From: Acetobacteraceae bacterium
GTDB taxonomy: Bacteria > Pseudomonadota > Alphaproteobacteria > Acetobacterales > Acetobacteraceae
Assembly: GCA_947478535.1 (NCBI GenBank)
Contig: CANJXD010000405.1
Span: 1-5,475 of the forward strand
Direction: 5' to 3'
DNA: 5,475 bases
Position 1 is the first letter of the stretch, and each line of letters starts with the position of its first letter. The notes beneath the pieces are model-generated. The model worked only from the letters and a program-made list of their open reading frames with translations. It made no database searches and was not told the origin of the DNA. This document shows, piece after piece, positions 1 to 5,475 of the stretch. Position numbers and translations under genes: made by a program.

Positions 1-160
1 CGGCGGCGGCGGCCAGCTTCGCCAGCCCTTCGGCACCAAGGCCGATCAGCGCGATCGCATCATCCGGGAACCCCGCCAGCGCCGAGACCGGCACGACCTC
101 ATCACCCAGGCGGATGCCGGGCGCGCTGCGCCCATTCTCGATGAAGCTGAGCAGGCGCAT
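1..160 (-). CDS. Fumarylacetoacetate hydrolase (FAH) family protein, N-terminal fragment
   Basis: This is the first 53 codons of a gene that runs off the left edge of the window. The protein begins MRLLSFIENGRSAPGIRLGD, followed by a valine-rich strand and an alanine/leucine-rich helix. That is the usual N-terminal pattern of FAH-family hydrolases (short strand, 'x-G-R-x-xx-G' turn, second strand 'G-D-E-V-V-P-V'). Family members cleave C-C bonds in acylpyruvates or act as hydratases/decarboxylases on 2-oxo acids in aromatic and sugar-acid breakdown, using a metal site in the C-terminal domain that lies outside the window. The start at 160 is supported by a GAGGAA Shine-Dalgarno sequence at 173-168, seven bases upstream. 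An ATG at 167 is in another frame. The gene is divergent from the GntR regulator at 211, which probably controls it. The family call rests on a short fragment, and the substrate cannot be predicted. Confidence 0.72.
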   Translation of the reverse strand, partial: MRLLSFIENGRSAPGIRLGDEVVPVSALAGFPDDAIALIGLGAEGLAKLAAAA

Positions 161-197
161 GGGGCATTTCCTCACGACAAAACTGGCGTGGGGGGAT

Positions 198-211
198 TTT
201 TATCGATAGAA
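198..211. promoter_or_regulatory. Operator-like palindrome in the FAH/GntR divergent intergenic region
   Basis: The 50-bp gap between the two divergent genes contains a strikingly AT-rich patch (196-212) in otherwise GC-rich DNA. It holds the perfect 8-bp palindrome TATCGATA at 201-208. Extending it outward gives a 14-bp inverted repeat (198-211) with one mismatched pair (T200/G209), ending on the first base of the regulator's ATG. FCD-type GntR repressors bind short palindromes in exactly this kind of position, so this is the best candidate for an autoregulatory operator shared by both genes. On the minus strand, TTGCAT (225-220) and TAAAAA (202-197), spaced by 17 bases, could be a weak promoter for the FAH gene, with the -10 inside the palindrome. 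The palindrome is seen directly; its function is inferred. Confidence 0.42.
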
Positions 212-897
212 TGTCCTCCATGCAAGAGATTGCCGATGACAGCCTCACCACCCAGGTCCATCGCCGGTTGCGGGCGGATCTGCTGCGCGGCGTGGTGGCG
301 CCGGGGGCGAAGCTGAAGGTCCAGGCCATCGCCGCCAGCTACGGCGCCGGCGCCAGCCCGGTGCGGGAAGCCCTGTCCTCCCTCGCCGCGGAAGGGCTGG
401 TGGAGCGGCTGGACCAGCGCGGCTTCCGCGCCGCCACGGCGACGGTCGCGGAGTTCGACGAGCTCGTCCTTGCCCGCTGCCTGCTGGAGGAAGTGGTGCT
501 GCGCGAAAGCCTGTCCGCCGGCGGCCAGGGCTGGGAGGAAGCCCTGGTGCTGGCGGGCTGGCGGCTTGGGCGCCTCAGGCGGGACGACCCGGCATGGGAG
601 GACGCGCATACCGCCTTCCACCAGGCATTGCTGGCCGCCTGCCCCTCGCCCACCTTGTGCACCATGGCCGAGGCACTGCGGGAGAAGGCGGAGCGGTATC
701 GCAACCTCGCCAACCGGGTCGCCTATCCCGGCCGCGACGTGGCGGCGGAACACGCGGCGATCGCGGAGGCCGCGCTGGGGCGCGATACGGCGCGGGCCAT
801 CCATCTGCTGCGGGAGCATTATCGCAGCACCGCCGGCTTCCTCCGCGAAGCCTTGCGCATCAGGGACACTGGAGGCGCCGCCGTTTCGGCGCGATAA
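211..897 (+). CDS. GntR family transcriptional regulator, FadR-type with FCD ligand-binding domain
   Basis: The 228-residue length is normal for this subfamily. Residues about 12-75 form the winged helix-turn-helix, with the classic recognition-helix block SPVREALSSLAAEGLVE (49-65) and a wing at LDQRGFRAA (67-75). Residues about 82-212 are the all-helical FCD domain, opening with the FDELVLARCLLEE motif (82-94). The FCD metal/ligand pocket is visible as H133, H137 (in the FH-x-AL motif), H181 (EHAAI) and H203 (REHY). The first of these is Asp or Asn in most relatives. Such proteins are usually dimeric, ligand-released repressors of catabolic genes. The divergent FAH gene is the likely target, with the ligand perhaps a carboxylic acid substrate of that pathway. 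No good Shine-Dalgarno precedes ATG 211; the nearest G run (190-195) is 15 bases away. ATG 220 is an alternative start, and leaderless translation is possible. FecR starts 28 bp downstream, so read-through into it is plausible. Confidence 0.93.
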   Translation: MSSMQEIADDSLTTQVHRRLRADLLRGVVAPGAKLKVQAIAASYGAGASPVREALSSLAAEGLVERLDQRGFRAATATVAEFDELVLARCLLEEVVLRESLSAGGQGWEEALVLAGWRLGRLRRDDPAWEDAHTAFHQALLAACPSPTLCTMAEALREKAERYRNLANRVAYPGRDVAAEHAAIAEAALGRDTARAIHLLREHYRSTAGFLREALRIRDTGGAAVSAR

Positions 898-925
898 CCC
901 TTCTCCCGCTTCATGGAGACGCCGC

Positions 926-1531
926 ATGGCCCATCGTCGCGCCTTGCTTGCCGCGCCCTTCCTGCTTGCCGCCGGCCCCGCCAACAGCCAGGTCGGGCCA
1001 CGTCAGGTGGGCGAGGCGCTGGAGGTGGCGGGCATCGCCAGCGCCGAACGCCCCGGCGGGAGCCGTGCCCTGGCCCCCGCCGCACCCTTGGCGGAGGGGG
1101 ATACGCTGGTCACCGGCGCCGCCTCCCGCCTGCTGGCACGGCTGGCGGGGGAGGTGGAGTTGCGCCTCGGCGCGCGGTCCCGGATGCTGATCGATACGCT
1201 GGTGCCGCAAAGCGTCGGCACGGTGCTGCGGCACGCCGCGGGCCCCTTCTGGTTCACCCGGCCCGAGACGGCGCCGCGCAGTCCCGTCGCCATCATCTCC
1301 CCGGCCGCGCTGATCGCGGTGCGCGGCACCAGCGTCTGGGGCGGGGAATTGGACGGCGCCTTTCGCGTCTTCGTCGAGCGCGGCGTGGCGGATGTGGTGG
1401 CCGGTGGCCGGCGCGTCACCATCGGCGCCGGCCTCGGCACCGAGATCATCGACGGCGCGCCAAGCGAGGCCGCGCCCTGGCCGCAGGAACGCATCCTCCG
1501 CGCCCGCATCTCGGTGGGGCTCTCTCCCTGA
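926..1531 (+). CDS. Secreted FecR-domain protein
   Basis: This 201-residue protein has an apparent Sec signal peptide: basic MAHRR, then a hydrophobic run ALLAAPFLLAAGP (6-18), with a likely cleavage near ANS-Q (19-22). A FecR domain follows at about residues 57-155. Its recognisable blocks are EGDTLVTGAASRLLARLAG (57-75, the 'GD-x-hydrophobic-x-TG-x-x-S' strand pair), VELRLGARSRM (77-87) and SPAALIAVRGTSVW (125-138, the hallmark 'TP-x-x-x-x-x-VRGT' block). Here the domain stands alone in the periplasm and is not a membrane anti-sigma factor with a transmembrane helix. A GGAG at 915-918, seven bases before the ATG, supports the start at 926. The stop codon overlaps or nearly touches the start of the CHASE2 cyclase, so the two are probably translated together. 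The FecR protein may present or sense the envelope signal for the CHASE2 sensor. FecR domains often accompany CHASE2 domains; the direct partnership is inferred. Confidence 0.88.
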   Translation: MAHRRALLAAPFLLAAGPANSQVGPRQVGEALEVAGIASAERPGGSRALAPAAPLAEGDTLVTGAASRLLARLAGEVELRLGARSRMLIDTLVPQSVGTVLRHAAGPFWFTRPETAPRSPVAIISPAALIAVRGTSVWGGELDGAFRVFVERGVADVVAGGRRVTIGAGLGTEIIDGAPSEAAPWPQERILRARISVGLSP

Positions 1532-1551
1532 CGCCTTGGCGCTGGGGCGCC

Positions 1552-3597
1552 GTGGCGGCGGCCACGGTGATCGCCGCACGGCTGGCCCTGCCCCTGCCCT
1601 TTTCTGCCCTGCGGGAAACGGCGGCGGATGGCCTGCTTTCGGCGTTTCCGCGCCCGCACCAGCCCGTGCCGGTGCTGACGGTGGAGATCGACCGCGAAAG
1701 CCTGGCCGCGCTCGGCCCCTGGCCCTGGCCCCGAAACCGCCTCGCGGCGCTGGTCACGGCGCTGCATGAGGCCGGGGCGGCGGTGGTCGCGACGGATATC
1801 CTGTTCGCAGGCCCCGACCGTGCCTCCCCCGCCGGCCAGGCTCGGATCTTCGCCGAAAACCTGCCGCCGGCCGAAGCCGCCCTGCTGCGCGCCCGCGCCG
1901 CCGACCTCCCCGACCACGACCAGGCGCTGGCCGATGCGCTGGATCTGGGGCCGAGCGTGCTGGGCTTCCTGCTGGCGCCCGAGCCCGGCGAAGCGCCGAC
2001 GCCCCAAGGCGGCTTCGCCGTGGTGGGCGATGCCAAGGCGCTGGCGCCGCTGTCCGCCCCGGGCGCGGCGACGGCGCTGCCGCTGCTGGTCGAGGCCGCG
2101 CTCGGCCATGGCGCTGCTTCCCTGGAAGGCGGGCGCGTGCGGGCGGTGCCACTGGTTGTCCGGGTGGATGAAGAATGGCTGCCCGGGCTGGTGACGGAAG
2201 CGTTGCGGCTGGCGACGGGTGCTGCCTCCCCCGTGCTGATCGCGGGGGAACGCGTGTTGCGGCTCGGCGGGGTGAACCTGCCGCTCGATGCCGCGCTGTC
2301 CATCCGCTTGCAGGAAGGGCCAGCGGGCGCGCGGGTCTCGGCGGAAGCGGTGCTGGCTGGCCGGGTGCCGCGCGGGGCGATCGAGGACCAGATCGTGCTG
2401 CTCGGCGGGACGGCGCCGGAGCTGGGCGCGCTGCGGGAGACCGCCTTCGCGCCGCTGGTCCCCGGCATCCGCCTGCAGGCGATGGCGCTGGCGCAGGCGA
2501 TGACGCTGTGGCTGCCGCGCCGGCCGGACTGGCTGCCAACGGCGGAAATCGCCGGCGCCGCCGCGCTCGGCCTCGGGGCGGCACTGGCGGGCGCCGGGCT
2601 GCCTCCGCTGGCGGTGGCGGGCCTTGCCGCGCTGGCGCTGGTGGCGCTGCCGCTCGGCGCCGTGGCGCTGCTGCATGGCACGCTGCTGCTGGCCGACCCG
2701 GTGCTGCCGCTGGCGAGCACGCTGGCCGGCCTCGGGGCATCGTTCCTCGCGGGGTTCATGGCGCTGCGGGCCAGCCGCGCCAGGCTTGTCGCACGCTTCG
2801 CGCAATCCCTGCCCCCTGCCCTCGTCGCCCGCATCGCCAAGGAGCCGGGGCTGCTGCGGATCGGCGGTGAGCGGCGGCGGATGAGCTTCGTGTTCACGGA
2901 TATCGCCGGTTTCACGGCGCTGGCGGAACGCAGCGGGCCGCAGGCGCTGATCACCATGCTGGATGCCTATGTCGCCGGGGGGGCGGAGATCGTGGCGAAG
3001 CATGGCGGGACGCTCGACAAGGTGGTGGGCGATGCGCTGCACATCATGTTCGGCGCGCCGCTCGACCAGCCCGACCACGCCGCGCGGGCGATCGCCTGCG
3101 GGCAGGCGCTGGCGGCCTTCGGACAGGACTTCGCGGCGCGCCACGCGGCGGCGGGCTTCGGCATCACCCGCGTCGGCATCGCGACGGGGGACGTCATCGT
3201 CGGCGATGTCGGCGGCGGGCGGGTGCTGGACTACACCGCGCATGGCGATGCCGTGAACCTGGCGGCGCGACTGGAAGCGGCGAACAAGATCTTCGGCACG
3301 GTGCTGCTCTCGGATGCCGAGAGCGTGGCGGCGGCGGGTGCGGCATGGCGCCGCCTTGCCCGGCTGGAAGCGCGAGGGCGGGAGGCGGTGGTCGAAGTCT
3401 TCACCCCCTGGCCCGACGCCGAGGCCCCGCGCGATTCCTGGGACGCGGCCCTGGCGGCGCTGGAAGCGGGCGAGGCCGCGACCGCCCGCGCGGCCTTCAC
3501 CCGCTTCGCCGAGGCGGTGCCGGCGGATGCGGCGACGCGGTTTCAGCTGGCGCGGCTGGAGAAGGGCGTGGTGGGACTGGCGGTGGGGCAGAACTGA
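1552..3597 (+). CDS. CHASE2-domain transmembrane adenylate cyclase (class III)
   Basis: The protein is a predicted receptor cyclase that makes cAMP from ATP in the cytoplasm in response to a periplasmic signal. With GTG 1552 as residue 1 it has 681 residues. A hydrophobic N-terminal segment (1-16) leads into a periplasmic CHASE2 domain (about 35-315), with VLTVEIDRESLAALGPWPWP (41-60), ATDILFAGPDRASP (80-93), LPDHD (119-123) and LLGGTAP (283-289). Three membrane helices follow at about 331-350, 352-378 and 384-405. The cyclase domain (about 440-620) keeps all key residues: metal Asp D450 (FTDIAGFT) and D494 (VVGDALH), purine-selecting K490 and D560 (LDYT), and transition-state N569 and R573 (NLAAR). 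Lys/Asp selection indicates adenylate, not guanylate, cyclase. A C-terminal helical TPR-like tail spans 629-670. The start is uncertain: CTG 1528 (overlapping the FecR stop as CTGA, with GGTGGGG at 1512-1518 upstream) would add eight residues and give a fuller first membrane helix. Confidence 0.93.
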   Translation: MAAATVIAARLALPLPFSALRETAADGLLSAFPRPHQPVPVLTVEIDRESLAALGPWPWPRNRLAALVTALHEAGAAVVATDILFAGPDRASPAGQARIFAENLPPAEAALLRARAADLPDHDQALADALDLGPSVLGFLLAPEPGEAPTPQGGFAVVGDAKALAPLSAPGAATALPLLVEAALGHGAASLEGGRVRAVPLVVRVDEEWLPGLVTEALRLATGAASPVLIAGERVLRLGGVNLPLDAALSIRLQEGPAGARVSAEAVLAGRVPRGAIEDQIVLLGGTAPELGALRETAFAPLVPGIRLQAMALAQAMTLWLPRRPDWLPTAEIAGAAALGLGAALAGAGLPPLAVAGLAALALVALPLGAVALLHGTLLLADPVLPLASTLAGLGASFLAGFMALRASRARLVARFAQSLPPALVARIAKEPGLLRIGGERRRMSFVFTDIAGFTALAERSGPQALITMLDAYVAGGAEIVAKHGGTLDKVVGDALHIMFGAPLDQPDHAARAIACGQALAAFGQDFAARHAAAGFGITRVGIATGDVIVGDVGGGRVLDYTAHGDAVNLAARLEAANKIFGTVLLSDAESVAAAGAAWRRLARLEARGREAVVEVFTPWPDAEAPRDSWDAALAALEAGEAATARAAFTRFAEAVPADAATRFQLARLEKGVVGLAVGQN

Positions 3598-3618
3598 GCT
3601 GGTGGTCGTGCGGGATGC

Positions 3619-3708
3619 TGAAACCCCACGGTCAACCTCGAAGGCCCCCCCTCACCCAACCCTCTCCCCCCCTTTGGGGGGCGAGGGCTCTGGGGGGGGC
3701 GGGTTTCA
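3619..3708. repeat. Large nested inverted repeat between convergent genes (dispersed CCCTCACCC/CCCTCTCCCC-type element)
   Basis: Three pairs of arms nest around one centre. The outer arm TGAAACCC (3619-3626) pairs with GGGTTTCA (3701-3708). The middle arm GCCCCCCC (3644-3651) pairs with GGGGGGGC (3693-3700). The inner arm (3660-3671), CCCTC then six C after one mismatch, pairs with six G, C and GAGGG (3676-3687), leaving the loop CTTT. The left half contains CCCTCACCCAACCCTCTCCCC-like sequence, which I recognise from dispersed intergenic repeats in high-GC proteobacteria. The element fills the gap between the convergent cyclase (stop 3597) and Bug gene (stop 3713), where it could end transcription or stabilise 3' ends of both. 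There is no T-tract on either strand, so it is not a canonical intrinsic terminator. The pairing is seen directly; repeat-family membership is from memory. Confidence 0.7.
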
Positions 3709-3712
3709 AAGG

Positions 3713-4672
3713 CTAATCCAGCGGGATGTTGAAGCCGCGGATGACGTCGCGGTACTGCGCGACGGTGGCCTGCATCAACTGGCCGAGTTCCTCCGGCGAG
3801 GAGGAGACGGCGCCCGCGCCGGTGCCTTCGACCGCCGCCCGGTACTCCGGGGAGGCGACGGCCTCCACCACCAGGCGGTTCACCTGTGCCACCACGGCGG
3901 GCGGGATGCCGGCGGCGCCGCAGATGCCGAGCCAGCCATAGGCGACGAGGTCGATGCCCTGTTCGCGCAAGGTCGGCACATCGGGCGCGACGGCCAGCCG
4001 TTCCGGGCTCGTCATGCCGATCGCCCGCACCTGCCCGGCCTGCGCCAGCGGCATGGTGTTGACCAGGGGGCCGACGAACAGCTGCAGCCGCCCGGCGATC
4101 AGGTCCTGCAGCACCGGCGGGGTGCCGCGATAGGGCACCTCCACCATCGAGATCCGCGTCAGCCCCTCGAAGATGCGGGCGACGAGGTTCGGCATGGAGG
4201 CGCCGCCGACATGGCCGAAGGCCATTCCCTCCGCCCGCTGCCGGGCCAACGCCACGAATTCCGGGGCGGTCCGCACCGGCAGGTCGTTCGGCACCACCAG
4301 CGCGTAGTAGGCCCGGGTGATCTGGGCGATCGGCGCCAGGTCGCTCAAGGGGTAGGGGCGCGTCGTGCCGAGCGTGTTCAGGGCGTCGATATAGGTGCAG
4401 ACGAGCAGCGTGTGGCCATCCCTCGGCTGCGTCATCACATGGTCCAGCGCGATGCGCCCGCCGGCGCCGCTGCGGTTTTCCACCACCAGGGGCTGGCTGA
4501 TCCGCGTGCGGATGCGGTCCGCCACGATGCGGGCGGGGATGTCCGTCGGGCCGCCCGCCGGGAAGCCCACGATCATCCGCACAGGCCGCGTCGGCCAGGC
4601 CTCCTGCGCCAAGGCAGGCAGGCCCACGACCGAGAGCGCAAGGGCAATGGCTGCCAGAAAGCGGTCGCGCAT
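3713..4672 (-). CDS. Bug/TctC-family periplasmic solute-binding protein (tripartite tricarboxylate transporter type)
   Basis: This 319-residue protein has the normal length for the family. It begins with a Sec signal peptide: MRDRF, then a hydrophobic core (6-19), with likely cleavage after ALA (20-22) before QEAWPTRP. The mature protein shows the Bug landmarks: WPTRPVRMIVGFPAGGPTD (26-44, the phosphate/carboxylate-gripping loop with D44), PLVVENRSGAGGRIALD (61-77), VPYRGTPPVLQDLIAGRLQL (179-198), GQVRAIGMTSPERLAVAPDVPTL (213-235) and a C-terminal helix. Bug proteins capture small carboxylates, sometimes amides or other molecules, for a TctAB membrane permease. No tctA or tctB lies in the window, so this is an orphan receptor here, as is common in genomes with many Bug paralogues. 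The start at 4672 is chosen because of the signal peptide and the GGGGGAAA upstream. It lies 50 bp downstream of the GGDEF gene on the same strand and may be co-transcribed. The ligand is unknown. Confidence 0.93.
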   Translation of the reverse strand: MRDRFLAAIALALSVVGLPALAQEAWPTRPVRMIVGFPAGGPTDIPARIVADRIRTRISQPLVVENRSGAGGRIALDHVMTQPRDGHTLLVCTYIDALNTLGTTRPYPLSDLAPIAQITRAYYALVVPNDLPVRTAPEFVALARQRAEGMAFGHVGGASMPNLVARIFEGLTRISMVEVPYRGTPPVLQDLIAGRLQLFVGPLVNTMPLAQAGQVRAIGMTSPERLAVAPDVPTLREQGIDLVAYGWLGICGAAGIPPAVVAQVNRLVVEAVASPEYRAAVEGTGAGAVSSSPEELGQLMQATVAQYRDVIRGFNIPLD

Positions 4673-4678
4673 GATTCG

Positions 4679-4686
4679 TTTCCCCC
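4679..4686 (-). promoter_or_regulatory. Ribosome binding site deciding the Bug gene start
   Basis: GGGGGAAA reads on the minus strand from 4686 to 4679, six bases before the ATG at 4672. This favours that start over the upstream ATG at 4702 and the TTG at 4726, which overlaps the preceding TGA and lacks a clear Shine-Dalgarno. The chosen start also places the signal peptide at the very N-terminus. Confidence 0.5.
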
Positions 4687-4722
4687 AGGGTTGCCGCAGC
4701 ATGGCGAGGTGCCGCGCGAAGC

Positions 4723-5475
4723 TCAACCAGCGACGCGGGCAATCCCTCGGGCGGCGGCCTTGGCCTTCGACTTCAGCGCGGCAATCGCCTCCCCCACCGC
4801 ATCCGGCGTGGCGCGTGCGCCGGGCGGCAGTTCGAGCATGGCGATGGAACAGCCGAGCAGTGGGAAGCGGCGCGGATGGCCGTCCCGGTCCTTGCCGGCG
4901 ATGCTGCCGGCGGCGCGGTCCTCGGCGCTGTAGAAGGCTTCCGCCGCGGCGCGCATGAAATCCGCACGGAAGGTGGCGATGCGGTCCTCGGCCGCGGCGC
5001 CCGGCACGCCTTCGAGGCCGAGGAAGAAATCATCGCCGCCGATATGGCCGAGGAAGCAGGCCGCGCCGGCCGCGAAGTGGCGGCGCAGCGTGGCAGCGCA
5101 GAGGAACAGCGCGTCATCCCCGGTGCGGAAGCCGAAGGCGTCGTTGAACGGCTTGAAGTGGTCGAGGTCGAGGTAGCACAGCAGCCGCACCGCCTGCGGC
5201 CGCGCGGCCAGGCGTTCCACCGCCTGCCGCACGGCATTGTTGCCAGGCAGGCGCGTCAGCGGGTTGCGATCCGTCGCTTTCTCGATTTCCGCATTGTGCT
5301 GCCGGGCGGCGCGAAGTGCGCCATCGGCCGCGGATTCGACCTGCGCAGAGGTCGCCCGCAACCGCCCGCAGAGCACGCCGAGCATCGCCAGCAGCGCCGC
5401 CGGCCGCGCCGCGAGCACCCCCATCGCCGCTTCGCGCGGCAGGAAAACCAGATGCGTGACGCCGGCCGCCCCGGC
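4723..5475 (-). CDS. GGDEF-type protein (GGDDF signature), C-terminal part; possible upstream cyclic-nucleotide-binding domain
   Basis: The frame stays open to the right edge, so the 250 residues seen are only the C-terminal part and the ATG at 5424 is probably internal. Numbering from the edge, residues about 70-245 are a GGDEF domain: NPLTRLPGNN (71-80), metal D103 with K108 and N111 (YLDLDHFKPFND), TGDD (118-121) and HIGGDDF (144-150). The block FYSAEDRAAGSI (181-192) and the later RFPLLGCSIA (203-212) match the subfamily usually found at the C-terminus of EAL-CBS-GGDEF proteins. The signature is GGDDF, not GG(D/E)EF, and the RxxD inhibitory motif is absent (GAAC at 137-140). It may be a diguanylate cyclase or a degenerate c-di-GMP/GTP sensor. 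Residues 1-45 (LVFLPREAA, RPAALLAMLG, RLRATSAQ) resemble the last strand and C-helix of a cNMP-binding domain, followed by a linker helix (46-68). The GGDEF call is firm; the N-terminal domain is tentative. Confidence 0.88.
   Translation of the reverse strand, partial: AGAAGVTHLVFLPREAAMGVLAARPAALLAMLGVLCGRLRATSAQVESAADGALRAARQHNAEIEKATDRNPLTRLPGNNAVRQAVERLAARPQAVRLLCYLDLDHFKPFNDAFGFRTGDDALFLCAATLRRHFAAGAACFLGHIGGDDFFLGLEGVPGAAAEDRIATFRADFMRAAAEAFYSAEDRAAGSIAGKDRDGHPRRFPLLGCSIAMLELPPGARATPDAVGEAIAALKSKAKAAARGIARVAG

Noticed and set aside
875..892. Hairpin GCGCCG/CGGCGC at the end of the GntR gene as a terminator
   Set aside because: The stem is only five or six base pairs, overlaps the coding region and has no T-tract. 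It is the kind of short palindrome common in GC-rich DNA.
470..925. Upstream extension of the FecR frame inside the GntR gene
   Set aside because: The translated segment is Arg/Pro/Trp-rich nonsense. The signal peptide and Shine-Dalgarno place the real start at 926.
913..1527. Upstream extension of the cyclase frame from ATG 913 through the FecR gene
   Set aside because: Translation is a Gly/Arg-rich low-complexity sequence, while the overlapping frame encodes a clear FecR domain. Homology to CHASE2 proteins begins only around 1530-1560.
1446..2957. 503-codon antisense frame opposite the cyclase
   Set aside because: Low-complexity Ser/Ala/Arg/Pro product lying in the shadow of an intact CHASE2-cyclase gene.
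1003..3243. 746-codon open frame antisense to the FecR and cyclase genes
   Set aside because: Its product is rich in Arg, Gly, Gln and Ala with no recognisable domain. Long antisense frames are expected opposite GC-rich genes with strong third-position GC bias, and the sense strand encodes clear domains.
3314..4933. 539-codon plus-strand frame across the intergenic repeat and the Bug gene
   Set aside because: It is antisense to the well-supported Bug gene and has an Arg/His/Gly-rich composition with no domain. Its PPHPTLSPPLGGEG-like stretch is just the translated dispersed repeat.
1..5475. CRISPR array, tRNA, rRNA or insertion sequence
   Set aside because: No regularly spaced repeats, cloverleaf-like tRNA sequence, rRNA core motifs or transposase signatures were seen on either strand.

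Overview
The window is very GC-rich (about 70% or more by eye), gene-dense and strongly GC-biased at third codon positions. Together with the gene families present (a Bug/TctC-type solute-binding protein, an FAH-family enzyme divergent from an FCD-type GntR regulator, and a CHASE2 cyclase next to a FecR-domain protein), this suggests an alphaproteobacterium, perhaps a Roseomonas-like member of the Acetobacteraceae. The taxonomic call is inference from style and gene content, because no rRNA or other marker gene is present.

Layout. Positions 1-160 (minus) hold the 5' end of a fumarylacetoacetate hydrolase family gene that runs off the left edge. A 50-bp divergent intergenic region contains an AT-rich patch with a near-perfect palindrome. 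Three genes then run on the plus strand: a GntR/FCD transcriptional regulator (211-897), a secreted FecR-domain protein (926-1531), and a CHASE2-transmembrane-class III adenylate cyclase (about 1552-3597). The last two are effectively overlapping and should be co-translated. The plus-strand block ends in a convergent intergenic region (3598-3712) filled by a large nested inverted repeat. Two genes follow on the minus strand, 50 bp apart: a periplasmic Bug-family binding protein (3713-4672) and, upstream of it, a GGDEF-type protein that enters from the right edge (4723-5475). The remaining sequence is coding, and there is no gene-free stretch longer than about 120 bp.

How the genes may work together. 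The FAH gene and GntR regulator form a typical divergent catabolic enzyme/regulator pair. The FecR protein and CHASE2 cyclase look like an envelope-sensing module that turns a periplasmic signal into cAMP. The GGDEF protein carries the degenerate signature GGDDF, lacks the RxxD inhibitory site, and is preceded by a segment resembling the end of a cyclic-nucleotide-binding domain. If that reading is right, the window encodes both a cAMP source and a possible cAMP-responsive c-di-GMP protein. That link is a hypothesis, and the unrelated-looking Bug gene lies between the two.
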